64,000 nucleotides of DNA from Rhizopus arrhizus (taxonomy: Eukaryota; Mucoromycota; Mucoromycetes; Mucorales; Rhizopodaceae), in assembly GCA_024220505.1 (NCBI GenBank), contig JAKZZE010000015.1, positions 496,001 to 560,000 of the forward strand, read 5' to 3'. A program made the position numbers and the translations under genes. Under the pieces are notes generated by a model. That model was not told the origin of the DNA. It ran no database searches and saw only the letters and a program-made list of their open reading frames with translations. Shown one piece after another: positions 46,895 through 57,823 of the stretch (the first letter of the stretch is position 1; each line of letters starts with the position of its first letter).

Positions 46895-47594
46895 ATAAAT
46901 TCTCGTCTTTTAAAAGACTCAGAACCTTTTCATATTGCTTGCAGTATATATTGCTTAACTCCTTCAACTGCTCTACTAAGCTTGCATCTTTGTCCAGTAT
47001 GCTTGTGAATACATCCTGAGAAATTCTATGTAACACTTCAATTGTTCGATCTGTATTTTTTGAAACTAGTTTGATTGAAATAACTTGGGATGTCAAAAGC
47101 AAACTATAAGTAACCAATGGATTCAAATCTGTATCCTCGGCATTATCGTTTTGGATACTGCTCTTGTCAACAATGTAGTAATGATTCGCCCAATAATCAC
47201 ACGGTATTGTATAACAAGGTAAATCATGACATTTATTTAAATTATTTTTTACAGCATTGCAAGGTGATTTGATGCATATAACTAAAATAATTGACTCAAT
47301 GTCAATTTTTTTGTATTACTGAAGGCAATATCCAATTGCTTGTCTCATAGTTTTCTTGTCTACAGTTTGCTGGAACTCTATAACTATAAGGAAAAGGCCA
47401 CAGTCAACTGATTTTGGTACCAGAACTATGTCAGAACGCACTCTATTCTCCCATTCAGTAGATTCAGGAAGATATTCGTTTTCTGTGTCTAATAGAGCTT
47501 TCGTAATAGTATTTATTATAGTAAGGTGTCGTGTTGTTTCTTTTGAAACTCGGTCAATGCCTGGTCTGAACAGGTTAGATAAGCTAGTAGACAT
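46895..47594 (-). pseudogene. PD-(D/E)XK-like protein with one in-frame stop
   Basis: A single minus-strand frame runs from ATG at 47594 to the poly(A) tract at 46893, broken only by TAA at 47316-47318 (codon 93). Before it: SNLFRPGIDRVSKETTRHLT and RSDIVLVPKSVDCGLFLIVI, then EFQQTVDKKTMRQAIGYCLQ. After it: YKKIDIESIILVICIKSP, then CYTIPCDYWANHYYIVDK. A buried Asp in RSDIVLV followed by hydrophobic IVIEFQ (E-x-Q) resembles the PD-(D/E)XK nuclease core; this is inference. The C-terminus is helical and lies next to a LINE fragment. Since the frame is otherwise intact, the stop may be recent, an assembly error, or a hidden splice. Function unknown. Confidence 0.55.
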
Positions 47595-47741
47595 TTTGAT
47601 GAAAATGAAAGAGGCGAAGTAGTTTGATTTACAGTTACACGTAGTCACAATTAGTTGTGGTTGTAGTTATATTATCTGATAGAAGATACCTCATCGCTCC
47701 CTGTTGAATCGATTGATGTCATTTTACTTTCCTTTTCATAT

Positions 47742-48116
47742 ATGTTCCGTTTGGCTGCTTGCTCGGATATTTTGAAGCATTCCCTCTATGACTGTCTAAA
47801 AAAAAGTCTCGGCTGGCAAACTGTTTGGGATGAGTATTTTCGTCTTTTGCCTCTGATGACAAATCAACTACAAAAAGCCCTTTTCCATCTGAAATTTCCT
47901 CCATCTACCTGTTTTCCTCTGCCTGTCTCCCCAGCTATAGTGGTTGGATATACGTTGCTGGATATATGACGTGCAAACTGGCAGCTGATTTTCAACAGAC
48001 AACCTTTTGCTCCGTCCATTGTCACTCAAAGTGCCCACAAGCTCATCCGCCAGTCTTATCGAGATCTCCTTCTTCAAATTCGCGCTCATCATGCTTTGCC
48101 CCTATTCGCATTAAAT
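47742..48116 (+). mobile_element. LINE reverse-transcriptase 3'-end fragment (plus)
   Basis: Plus-strand frame FRLAACSDILKHSLYDCLKK and SLGWQTVWDEYFRLLPLM, then VVGYTLLDI, a stop, and RANWQLIFNRQPFAPSIV up to a stop at about 48114. This is the tail of a LINE-type ORF2 like that at 46.5-46.9 kb, but in the opposite orientation, so the two flank the nuclease-like ORF. Degenerate. Confidence 0.6.
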
Positions 48117-48805
48117 TAGTTTAGATGACCAATGAAAGATTTTCTTACATCTGGACATATTTCTTCAATAATTCTAACAGCATTAAAAAAAAAGCATTTT
48201 GCATGTACTTTTAAAATTCAAAACCAAAAAACAATTACGGTGACTCAATCATATAGCCACACCGATAAACTTGAGACTTGACTCAATAAAAAAGATATCT
48301 GATAGAATGCTCCCTCAATTGATACCTATGACAGATCAAGTTATCCGTTTTATTACTTTGTAATATTAAGAGAATACACTATTATAGTAGTATTTTTTGC
48401 TCAAAGAGCTGAACAATTCGAATTGAATTATTTGACCAAATTATTCTCAAACAAGTGAATACCATTTTCCAATTGACATTGGAATGACTGTAAAGCATGC
48501 TTAATTCTATTTTTAGCAATCAACATTGGAGCCTATCAATTTCTTGAATCGCTGTATTTTTAAAAAGATTATATAAACAAAAGATAATTTTAATGATAAT
48601 AAATATTTGTATAGTCTGATACTTGTAATTTAAGGCTTATATTTACCTTTCTTTTACCACAATATACGTACTGCACACATGATGTTATAAAATATGATAA
48701 ATCATTAAAGCGGAGCAAATATCCAAAGCACGTTCAGCATGATTTTCTTTTCCTTAAACACATTTCTTTCTCTTCTTTTCCATTGAATTAGAGACCAAAA
48801 GAAAG
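48117..48805. other. Intergenic region
   Basis: AT-rich spacer between the LINE fragment and EDE1. No gene recognised; the right end is presumably the EDE1 promoter. Confidence 0.5.
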
Positions 48806-51392
48806 ATGAACGGTAAATACTAAAAATCAAATTTATTTGATGTCAAATTAAAGCTAAAGTAAACTTTTAGATAGTTGGCAGCAACTTTTAAACTCGCAAG
48901 AGAGGCAAACATACATGGATTACTTTAGAAGAGTAGATTCAGATAGTAAAGGAATAGTTTTACTCGAAGAGGCAATGAGCTTTTTGAAGAAATCAGGCAT
49001 TCCGCAAAATTTATTGACCCAGGTTTGCTAAAACAGAACCAATAGAATATAATATATTAACTAAAATAAATAGTTTTGGGAAACTGTTGATAACGAGAAA
49101 AAGGTTTTCTGACAGATTTAGAATTTTGCACAATCTTGAAGCTAATTGCCTGTGCTCAACATGGTGTTGTCGCAAGAGATCCCATATTGGCCACTCCGGG
49201 TAACGCAATAGAAGACATCAAAAAAAAAAGGGGAGTTCTGGTTTGATGTATGCTAACATTTGCTTGTCCACAGCCCCTATACCACAATTTAACGGCGAGG
49301 GCAATCAAGCTAGACTGTTACCACCAAACAACACGCCTGATTCGATCAACACAGAAGATAGAATAAAATACATTGGTATTTTTCAGTCACTTGGGCCTGT
49401 TGATGGTATTTTAAATGGTAAGAGAATAGAAAAAGACAAATATTTAAATATATTAACTTATCTGGATGACAGGAGAGATAGCTAGAAATGTGTTTTTCAG
49501 ATCTGGACTTCCTCCAGCCAAGTTGCAGGCCATATGGAACTTAGCAAATACACGTAAATCGGGTACATTGAATCAAACAGAATTCATTATTGCCATGCAC
49601 TACATTGAACGAAGTATGAAAGAATCGATTCCACTTCCTAGCACTTTACCTGCAAGCATCTATGCTTCTGCCATTGGCCGCAGTATTTCTTCACCCCTTG
49701 CTAGACAAAATACATTACAAATAAATAAGGCACCCATCCAGTCTCCTGTATTTAAGGGATCAAGCCTAAGTAATGTAGAAATAGCACCAGAGGAATACGC
49801 AAGATACAAGACATTCTTTAATCAGTTGACTACAAGTAATTATGTCTCTGGTGCTGATGCTGTTGTTTTCTTTAAGCATTCAAAGCTATCTGATTCAGAA
49901 CTTGCTAGAATTTGGGATTTAGCTGATACTAATTCAAGTGGGCAGTTATCAGAACAAGAATTTGCAATGGCAATGCATATAATTAATAGACGAATTGCTG
50001 GTGGTGATATCCCTGACTCGTTATCTGAGCTTAGAGCAGGTGAAGTTTTCTCAATATGTTTATGAAAAACAAAATCTGATTATGTTTCTTTTAGCACCTG
50101 AGCATCAACAGCAGCAGCAACATCAACAGCAGCAGCAACATCAACAGCCTGTAGTTGATCTACTGGGGCTTTCCAATGACTTTGATGATGTCTTTACACC
50201 CACTACATCTCAGCAAACGTTACCACCTCAACCACAGCCTCAAAAACCACAGCTTCAGCAATCACAATACTATGCTGAATTATCTCGCTCTCAACACGCT
50301 TTAGAATCCAATATCCTGAATGAAACTTCAAGATCTCATCAGATACAAACCCAACTCCAAACAGAGCAACGAGCAGTGGAAGAACTTGAAAGACAGGTAC
50401 AGCAACAAAAAGAGGAACTAGAGAAAATCAAGAAAATTGCAGATGAGGCAGAAAAGCAATTGGATGTAGAAAAGAAGAAAAAGGAAAGGTTAATGGAAGA
50501 GCTAAATATGTATCGACAAGAAACAAAGCATTTTAAATCTCGAATTGAGAACACGCAGGACGAAATACAGCAGATCAAAAAAGAAGCAGATGCTTTAGAA
50601 AAACCAATCATGTCTTCTCCAGTTGCTTCATCACTCAGTCCCAAGCCAAACCATCAGAATGATGTATTCTCATTGTCTTCTACAACTGGAGGCCTGTTTG
50701 CAAAGGTTCATGAAAACTCTTCATCTGCGGCTGCGGCTGCGGCTGCAGTTTCACCAAGTTCAGTTCACAGCATGCCTCCAATCACAAGTCAAAAAACGTT
50801 TGACCCGTTTGCAGGTTTCAAATCAAGTCAAAGCCACTCTGCTACTAGTTCCCCAACTTTAAACAAGCTAAAAGTAGGCAATGAATCAAGAGCAACTGTT
50901 ACTCCAGTAGACATTAATGAAATTGAATCCAAATTTCCTGATCTTAATACTATGGAGCAAAACTTTGCTTTACCAGCAAGTTCACCCAAGCTAGATCATC
51001 AAGCGATCAAAGAGGAAACAAAACCAGTTCAGGAAATAAAGCCAGTTCAGGAAATAAAACCAGTTCAGGAAATAAAACCAGTTCAGGAAACAAAACCATC
51101 TGTTCAAGCAACTAAACCAATGAATGATACAGTATCAAAGTATGGATTTGATTTATCTGTATTTGAGACGCCATCAACAGGCACGAATGATTTATTTAAC
51201 AGTGGAGGAAGCATGTCAGTCAAAGATGAATTGAGTTCTATTTTTGGAAGCCCATCTACAAATATCAATACATCTACACCTACTAATCCTAGTGTATTTG
51301 ATGATGTGTTTGGTAGCAATCTTTCTACAGACAAGAATAATAACACAACTACCACTATGTCTTCATTTGAAGATGCCTTTTTTAAACAATAA
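48806..51392 (+). CDS. EDE1: EDE1/Eps15-like EH-domain endocytic scaffold, 1-nt frameshift
   Basis: Early endocytic coat protein with three EH domains that bind NPF motifs. Exons: 48806-48812, 48871-49022, 49074-49199, 49274-49417, 49473-50039, 50095-51392; about 764 aa once one base is restored. EH1 reads SWQQLLNSQERQTYMDYFRR and WETVDNEKK..FLTDLEF. EH2 has IWNLANTRKSGTLNQTEFII and EH3 has IWDLADTNSSGQLSEQEFAM. A Gln/His-rich stretch, a long coiled coil (QQQKEELEKIKKIADEAEKQ) and a low-complexity tail with four KPVQE repeats follow. In EH1 the A run 49098-49102 has five A, but the family needs GAG AAA AAA GGT (six A). As written, the frame is lost and EH1 would be truncated. No intron can explain it. 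Confidence 0.9.
51021..51092 (+). repeat. 18-bp tandem repeats in EDE1
   Basis: Four near-perfect 18-bp units encode KPVQEI, KPVQEI, KPVQEI, KPVQET. They lie in the disordered tail, where copy number probably varies between strains. Confidence 0.85.
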
Positions 51393-51467
51393 ATATTATA
51401 CATAAATGTATTATGACTATTTATCTGTATTAAAGTCGAATATATGATTTTATTATATAATGATTGT

Positions 51468-52251
51468 TTAAATAGCTAAGCTTTTCTTTTTACTAAAATT
51501 AATGTTTAAAGAATCAAAAGCCGATTTTCTAATTTGATCTTCAGATCGAACAACAGTGACTGGTACAGGGGAATGCTGCAGACAATATTTGGATATGCTA
51601 CCAAGGAACATACCTCTGATCTCTGAAAGTCCTCTGGTACCAACAATAAGTAATGATGGCTGATACATTGAGATAGTGCTCTGAATCGTTTCTTGTACTT
51701 TTCCAATAACAAACTCAATGGCTACACTGATCTATACTCAAAGGCCCATCAGCATCAGTCATTTTCTTCTTGATGTTTCGTACCTTCTTATCTGATGTAT
51801 GGCTATTTTCAATGATTTTTTCCATTAGTTCATTTGCTTTTTTTCTTGATTCCTTTTCTTCAAGTTGTAATAAACCATCTCTCTTTTTATCTATAAGAAA
51901 AGGAAAGTTTTATTATATAACAATGTGATCTGTCACACACATCACACGTACTGTTCATTTCCAATGTAACAACGCGTAATACAATTAATTCATCACCATC
52001 TTCCATCATTGTCTGTTTAAACATAAATAAAAATACAAGTTGAATAAATTTCTTACATCTGTGGTCCAATTGAGAGCATATTCACTATAATTAGCCAAAT
52101 CAGTAGCTACCATAAATGTACGAGAACGCCTTGTACGCTTATATCCCGGTGATTTTGCTCTCAAAGTAAAAGAATAATCCGGTAAATCTTTATTAGTCAT
52201 TGTATCGAATGATACAACTCTAACAAATCCACTATTGCTGCTTTCTTCCAT
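51468..52251 (-). CDS. Universal stress protein (UspA) domain protein
   Basis: About 208 aa; exons 52057-52251, 51952-52012, 51784-51890 and 51468-51731. The UspA fold starts with RSRTFMVATDLANYSEYALN, continues with DELIVLRVVTLEM, then a basic helical insert (EKESRKKANELMEKIIENSH). It ends with SLLIVGTRGLSEIRGMFLGS, the ATP-binding G-x2-G-x9-G(S/T)-like loop, and SPVPVTVVRSED. An apparent frameshift between exons 3 and 4 is resolved by a 52-nt intron (GTACGA..TATAG) that joins SDKK to ISVAIEFVIGKVQ. Fungal USPs of this kind are widespread; the exact role is unknown. The N-terminal ~45 residues are a specific extension. It is convergent with EDE1 (75 bp between stops). Confidence 0.88.
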
Positions 52252-52747
52252 TTTATAAAAATTAAACAAACGAAAAAGAGAAAAAGACCAAAAAGAAAAA
52301 AAAAATTAGTTTTTGCATTTTTTTTGGGCAGTTGGTCAAATGAACATTGCAAAGCGCCCTTTTAATTCATGTCAAGATGCTTGAATTCGCCCTTTTTCTG
52401 CATTAAAAAACTTTTCTTTGGCTGCTATTGACTTGTGCTATAAATCTGGAAATGTTTTGACTTGGTAACAGAATAAGATATTTTATATATAAACAAGCTA
52501 TTATTTCATTCGGTTTAAGCTTGGTGGAGATGATGATGCCTATTTGTAAATAAATTTAATAGTACTTTTGATTCCAAAAAAAATAAAATATTACATTTTC
52601 ATTCGGAGGTTCAACTGATATATTCACGCATGAGTGTGCTGAATTGTGGAAAAAGATGCACTTTTACTGGTCACCTTTTTTAACTACGCAATCATAAAAA
52701 CGGTAAAGAAAGATATTCTTTGTGGACCGCCTTTTTTTTTTACAACT
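52252..52747. other. Intergenic spacer
   Basis: Lies between the start of the stress-protein gene and the GDI pseudogene. It presumably contains the stress-protein promoter. Nothing else recognised. Confidence 0.5.
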
Positions 52748-54142
52748 ATGTCAAATAGGATATTTAATACGATATTATTGTTTTGGATGCCGGATTAACC
52801 AAATATATTCCGTCTACCCTCTTGTCTGTTGAAGGAAAGAAAGTGCTTTAAGTATCCCATCGACTACCACAGTGCTGGATTTGCGACTGTTATTTTTGAT
52901 TCAAGTGATGCAGCCATTACTGCATATCACTTGCAGAAAAATGTACTATTTTATGGGTAACTTATTCGTCACTCCAGATCTGGTGAAGCAGCATTTAAAT
53001 GTTTGAATTCTGAACATGATTGGAAAATTAATTTCATTCCCAAATTCATGAAGCTCAATGCTGGAATTGTTCACTTCTTGAGGCACGTCGACATTACCCG
53101 TTACTTTAAATTTTAACTCACTGCAGGCTCCTATGTAAAGTAGAGGGCGCGTTATAAACCACCTGCTAGTATCTCCGAGATACCCTTTCACTTTAATGGA
53201 TGTCTTTGAAAGCTTTTGTACAAAGGATTCCTTCAACTGGATAGATCTTACAAAAAAAAAATGATTCAAACACGCATAAGGTCTTGGGTATTAATACAAA
53301 GATCATATCTGAATTTTATGAGAAGTTTAGGCTGAGTCCTCATGCAGGAAAATCATTGGTCATGCGATACAGTGGAGAAAATGAAATTGCAACATGTGAA
53401 TAAGAAGAGTCTTTATGTTTATCCTCTATATGACCTTGGTATTTTCTCTCAAGCCTTTGGAGGGCACACTAAAAGCACATGCATGTATATATTCAGCGAT
53501 ACAAGCATAATAGCTCATCTGCTGACTCTAATACTACTTGTATATTGATTAAAGATATAAAGGAGCCCGTTTATAATGAAAATGGACAACTCAATGACAT
53601 TGAAGTTGGTGATGAGACTGTTTACGCCAAGAAAATCATTTATGATCTTCTTACGCTGTCTGCAAAGTCAAAAGGATTGCTAAGATAATCAAAACAGTCC
53701 GTTTGTTGCTTTATGTTATCCCAAGTATCACTGGGGAAGACTCATGTTATAATGTAATTTCCTGAATTCAGCAGGCCATAAGCATTACTTGCGTCAGTAT
53801 TGTCCATAAGATTTGTTCAGAACTTCGCTACTTGACTGTTGTATCGACTATCGCTATAACGGATAGCTTTGAAGAAGGAGAAAAATACTAAGGGCTTAAT
53901 GTTATTAAATTCAGTGGAAGCCAATTAAGTTGCAATTGCATTCTTAGTGCTTTTGCTTGAAAGTATAGTATAGTTTTATTTAGGTGTTCAATTTGAATGA
54001 ATTTGTTGAAGATAATATCAAGGACTACGCCTACAATTCTCATTTCTATGATGACATCTCACATTTTGAAACCATTTATGAAGATATACACATCTGGCAC
54101 TATATTACGGATGAACCTTTGGTTTTTAATAATGCTGCTTAA
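52748..54142 (+). pseudogene. Degenerate Rab GDP-dissociation inhibitor (GDI1) copy
   Basis: Ordered blocks of Rab-GDI occur in shifting frames with many stops. The N-terminus is YDIIVLDAGLTKYIPSTLLS followed by VEGKKVL (52768 on). Next is DWKINFIPKFMKLNAGIVHF and VDITRYFKF (53005-53115), then DTVEKMKLQHVNKKSLYVYP with LYDLGIFSQAFG (53360-53465). Later come YDLLTLSAK, IIKTVRLLLYVIPSITGEDS and LTVVSTIAITDSFEEGEKY. The end is DISHFETIYEDIHIWHYITD, stopping at 54140. Introns appear partly missing and partly retained. GDI extracts prenylated Rabs and is essential, so a functional copy must exist elsewhere. Near 52865-52955 an unrelated RRM-like segment (GFATVIFDSSDAAITAYHLQ) replaces the normal text. 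Confidence 0.82.
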
Positions 54143-54224
54143 ATAAAATGTGACTTTTGCTTTTTTGTTAAAAAAAAAAGTGGTGTCTCTTTCTTTCCCC
54201 ATATAAAATACATATAGCAACAAT

Positions 54225-57088
54225 ATGGCGATTCTAAATGACAGCTGGCTTGATCAACTCGTGAAGCATCCTATATTTGAATTAAATGAAGTTGATAAAC
54301 AACACGTTGAGTCTATCAAAACCAAGCAGATAACAGACAAAAATGATGTCACGGATTTCATTTTACAGCATCATACTTGCTTATTAACTACGCGCGGACA
54401 TGATTTGTTTGTTGCTGTTGGTTCAACAATTCGAGTGCTCAACCTGACAGAATTTAAAGACGCTTGGACTATAGTAGCAAAGGAAGCATTTGAAAAGAAT
54501 GTTGAAGTATCCAACAACTGGTTTACTTTGATCCCTTATAAGGTTGGAAAAAAAAATAGCAAGAAGAAAAGAGAATCTAACTGTGAAAACAATAGCTATT
54601 AAATACACCTCAAGTCGATTTTAGCATCGAGTCTTTAACACCTAGTATCAATGGTCGTCTTTTATCAGTAACAGGTGCTCACTCTTTGGTGATTGTTTGC
54701 TTACCTCGTCAAGGATTTGGCGATATTAGCTTATCAAAAAAAGAAATCGATTGCCGTACTTTGGCCGTTGGAAGAAAATATTATAACAGATCAGAGATAT
54801 TAAAAGTCGATTGGCATCCTCTAAGTGAATCAAAGGGACACCTTGTTGTACTCAGCTCTGATAGCATATTAAGGTTTGAATGAATGAAAATTTATATGTA
54901 AATTTACGAATTTTAATTTATGATAGGATATTCAATGTGGGTGTTGATATTGAAGAACCTGAGCAGTCCTTTGATTTATCTCCTGTTGAAAGCAAAATTG
55001 GATTAAAAAGTCATAGAGGCTTTAGCTTTGAAGATGATGATATGAATGGATATGAAGATGCTGTTACTTTTTCACTCGGTGGTGTGAGTCATGAGCAAAG
55101 TGGCTGGGAACCTTTTACTATACATTACGCCCTTCGTAATGGTCATATGTATGCACTTTGTCCTGTTATTCCTTTTGGAAGGTAAACCACACTTGATTTA
55201 ATTGAAAAGCATTCAAAACAATTTTTTATTAGTGCTATTCATAAGAGACACTTGGACAATCTCAGCATTCTTGTAGAAGCCAAGTATCAAAAAACAAAGA
55301 ACGCGTCCCTTCAAGATACTAGAACTCTATCTCGTCTGTTCAAACTTCAAAAACAGTGGTTGCAGCAGTTAATTGAGTCAGCCAAAGTCGGTCGCAAAGT
55401 GAGTCCCTCAAGTAACGATACACTTAGTGTGATCAACAATACAACTTCATTCAGCCTTCCTGTGAGAAGACAAGGCCCCTTTATGATTAACCATCAACAC
55501 AATTTATTAAATATTGCTCAAGTGACAGATATCTTGTATATCTACACTGAACCTATTCATCTACTTGCTTTGGCCTTTTCCAATGGACAAGTTGAGAATC
55601 ACATCCTGACTAGCGAAACAGATGCTCAGTGGCAAATGCCTGCAAAGGATAAAGAAGAATGGCACAAAGAGGTTTGTTTCGCAGCAAGATCTTTATTTAT
55701 ATGCTAATATTCATTGTGTATAGTTGGAAACATTATTATCACACCGAGACTTCTTACCCACGGCCATCTTGTATGAATCCATTGATTTGAAGGCCAAAAG
55801 CTCACTTCCATCACAATCTATGCGACTCGTCTCTGATCCACACTATCCAGATACCTATTATATTTATCATGCTAGTGGTGTGGCTGCGATTGACATGAGC
55901 AAGTGGCTAGAGGCACCCAAACAAGTCTGTCGTAAGGCAGAGGATGGCAAGGCGGATACCTCTGGGGATTTAAAGCGATGGTTGAGTGAAAAGACAACAT
56001 CAGATGTTCGACACTTGATTAATACAGCACCACTTTCGGGTGCATTTGCTCCCATTGTGGGTTTATTTGTGATTACCAATTTCTATCTATCTTATACTCT
56101 CATCTCAATGACATTTGATTACAAGTTGGTCTATAGTGATCTCAACATCCGCCGAGATATTGAACCAAGTGAGAAACTATCAAGAGCCGTCAAGGATCAA
56201 CTCAAGGGGATTACAAGTACGGAAAATGAACCAGCCTATGAATCCATCTTGTCTTTACCTGCCTTTGAAAAACCCAAAGAATTGAATAATCTTCCAAAGC
56301 AGTCCAAGATTGTTATTCCAAGTGAATTGGCTGATTCTAAAGAAGTGGTGATTAATGAAGAAACACTGCGATTCTTTTCAAAGTCAGCAGAAAAGGTGCG
56401 CCGTGAGACTCGAGAACTCGGAAAAGCAGCTGTGAAGATTAAAGAAAGGTAATGGTTAAAAAAGAAAGTGGTTCTATTTGCTCACTCACATATCGATCTA
56501 GAATATCTTTACAACAAAAGGAATTTGAAAAACAAGTCGATAGTGTAAAAGATATCTATGAAAGATATCAAAAATACTTTTCACCTGAAGCCAAAAAGAT
56601 TCAAGATAAAGTATTGAAGGACATCACATCAAGACATGCAAAATTAAGATTACGTATGGATGAGCAACTACGTTTGATTATGCTCAACTGTCAACCTGGT
56701 TTATCAAAGGAAGAAAATGAATGGATTGAAAAATTACAAGCACTTTCAGATAAAATCAATGGCACATCAGGTTATGCATCTCGTATTGACTTGGTAAATA
56801 GAAACACAATGACAGCAAAAGAGCGATAAAGACTTATTTATTCTTTTGTAGTTGAAAAAACAATTAGAACAAGTCAAGAATCAGTCAAAAAAAGATAAAA
56901 AGTTTAATCCTACAAACATGTCTGATTCTCAACGTGAAAGCATTTTAAATGTCCTGAAAGGACAGTAAGTATTATTGATGATACTTATTAAACTGTATTA
57001 ACTTAATTTATATAGAAATGATTCTATTGATCAAGCAAAGAAGAGAATTGAAAATTTGGAAAGAAAAATGCAAACAATAACTTTATAA
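54225..57088 (+). CDS. NUP82: Nucleoporin NUP88/Nup82
   Basis: Cytoplasmic-side nuclear pore protein that anchors the mRNA export platform. Eight exons: 54225-54542, 54596-54873, 54927-55181, 55233-55671, 55724-56448, 56502-56793, 56852-56964, 57016-57088; 830 aa, all phases closing. The N-terminal two thirds form the beta-propeller typical of NUP88: HTCLLTTRGHDLFVAVGSTI, SLVIVCLPRQGFGD, LKVDWHPLSESKGHLVVLSS, SGWEPFTIHYALRNGHMYAL. The C-terminal third is coiled coil (QQKEFEKQVDSVKDIYERYQ, KKQLEQVKNQSKKD), as needed to bundle with Nup159 and Nsp1 partners. It starts 83 bp after the GDI pseudogene stop. The AAG|GTTGGA donor of exon 1 is weak but phase and ACAATAG acceptor fit. Confidence 0.9.
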
Positions 57089-57823
57089 AATAAATCTTGC
57101 TCTTTATTAAGTTATATGTGAACAGAGATAGCCTTAAGATAAATGTATTATTTTTTTTAATAAAGCATTAAAGAATGTTTCGTGAGTATAGTTTTCTGTC
57201 AATGTTAGATATAAGCTGCAATTAGGAAATCTTTTATTTGTTATCAAGGTAACCCTGACGCATGATTGATCTTTCTCCTAAACCTTAAAATAAGAGAAAG
57301 TAGGGACCCATTAAAAAATAAGCTTTATAAATAGTGTACCTGATGCAAGTATTATTGGATCACTCACATACACACGTCATTATAAATCCTTCTATTACTC
57401 TCGTTTTGTAACCAGAATTATACTAACCCCTATTTTATTGTAGAATGATATCATTGATAAGATCTCTCTTTTCTAGTTTTAAACAAAATAAAATCGAGAC
57501 CAACAGTGAAAACAAAGCGGGAAGTCAACAATACATTTGATTTATGCAATAAAGTAAAAGTCGCTGTTTATTATCCTCTATTTACAGTACAATTTATTTT
57601 CTAGTAGCAAATCACACATTTTATTAGAAAAACTAAATGAATACAGGGAAATGATGTACAGACTAAAAGTAAAATATGGAATAGCGTCTATTCTATTTAT
57701 TATTTGGTCATATTGCGGGTATATAAAGATTAAACCGTGGGAAACTCGACAACTTGACATATTTCTTCCTTCTTTTTTTTTTTTTATTCTTCTTCTTCTT
57801 TTTGTATATTATTTATATAGAAT
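57089..57823. other. Intergenic region
   Basis: Separates NUP82 from the carrier gene. No coding region is seen. A pyrimidine run (TTTTTTTATTCTTCTTC) immediately precedes the carrier start and may be part of its promoter. Confidence 0.5.

Noticed and set aside
51720..51784. Apparent frameshift in the universal stress protein gene
   Set aside because: A 52-nt intron (GTACGA..TATAG) restores the frame and gives the expected UspA text, so the gene is intact.
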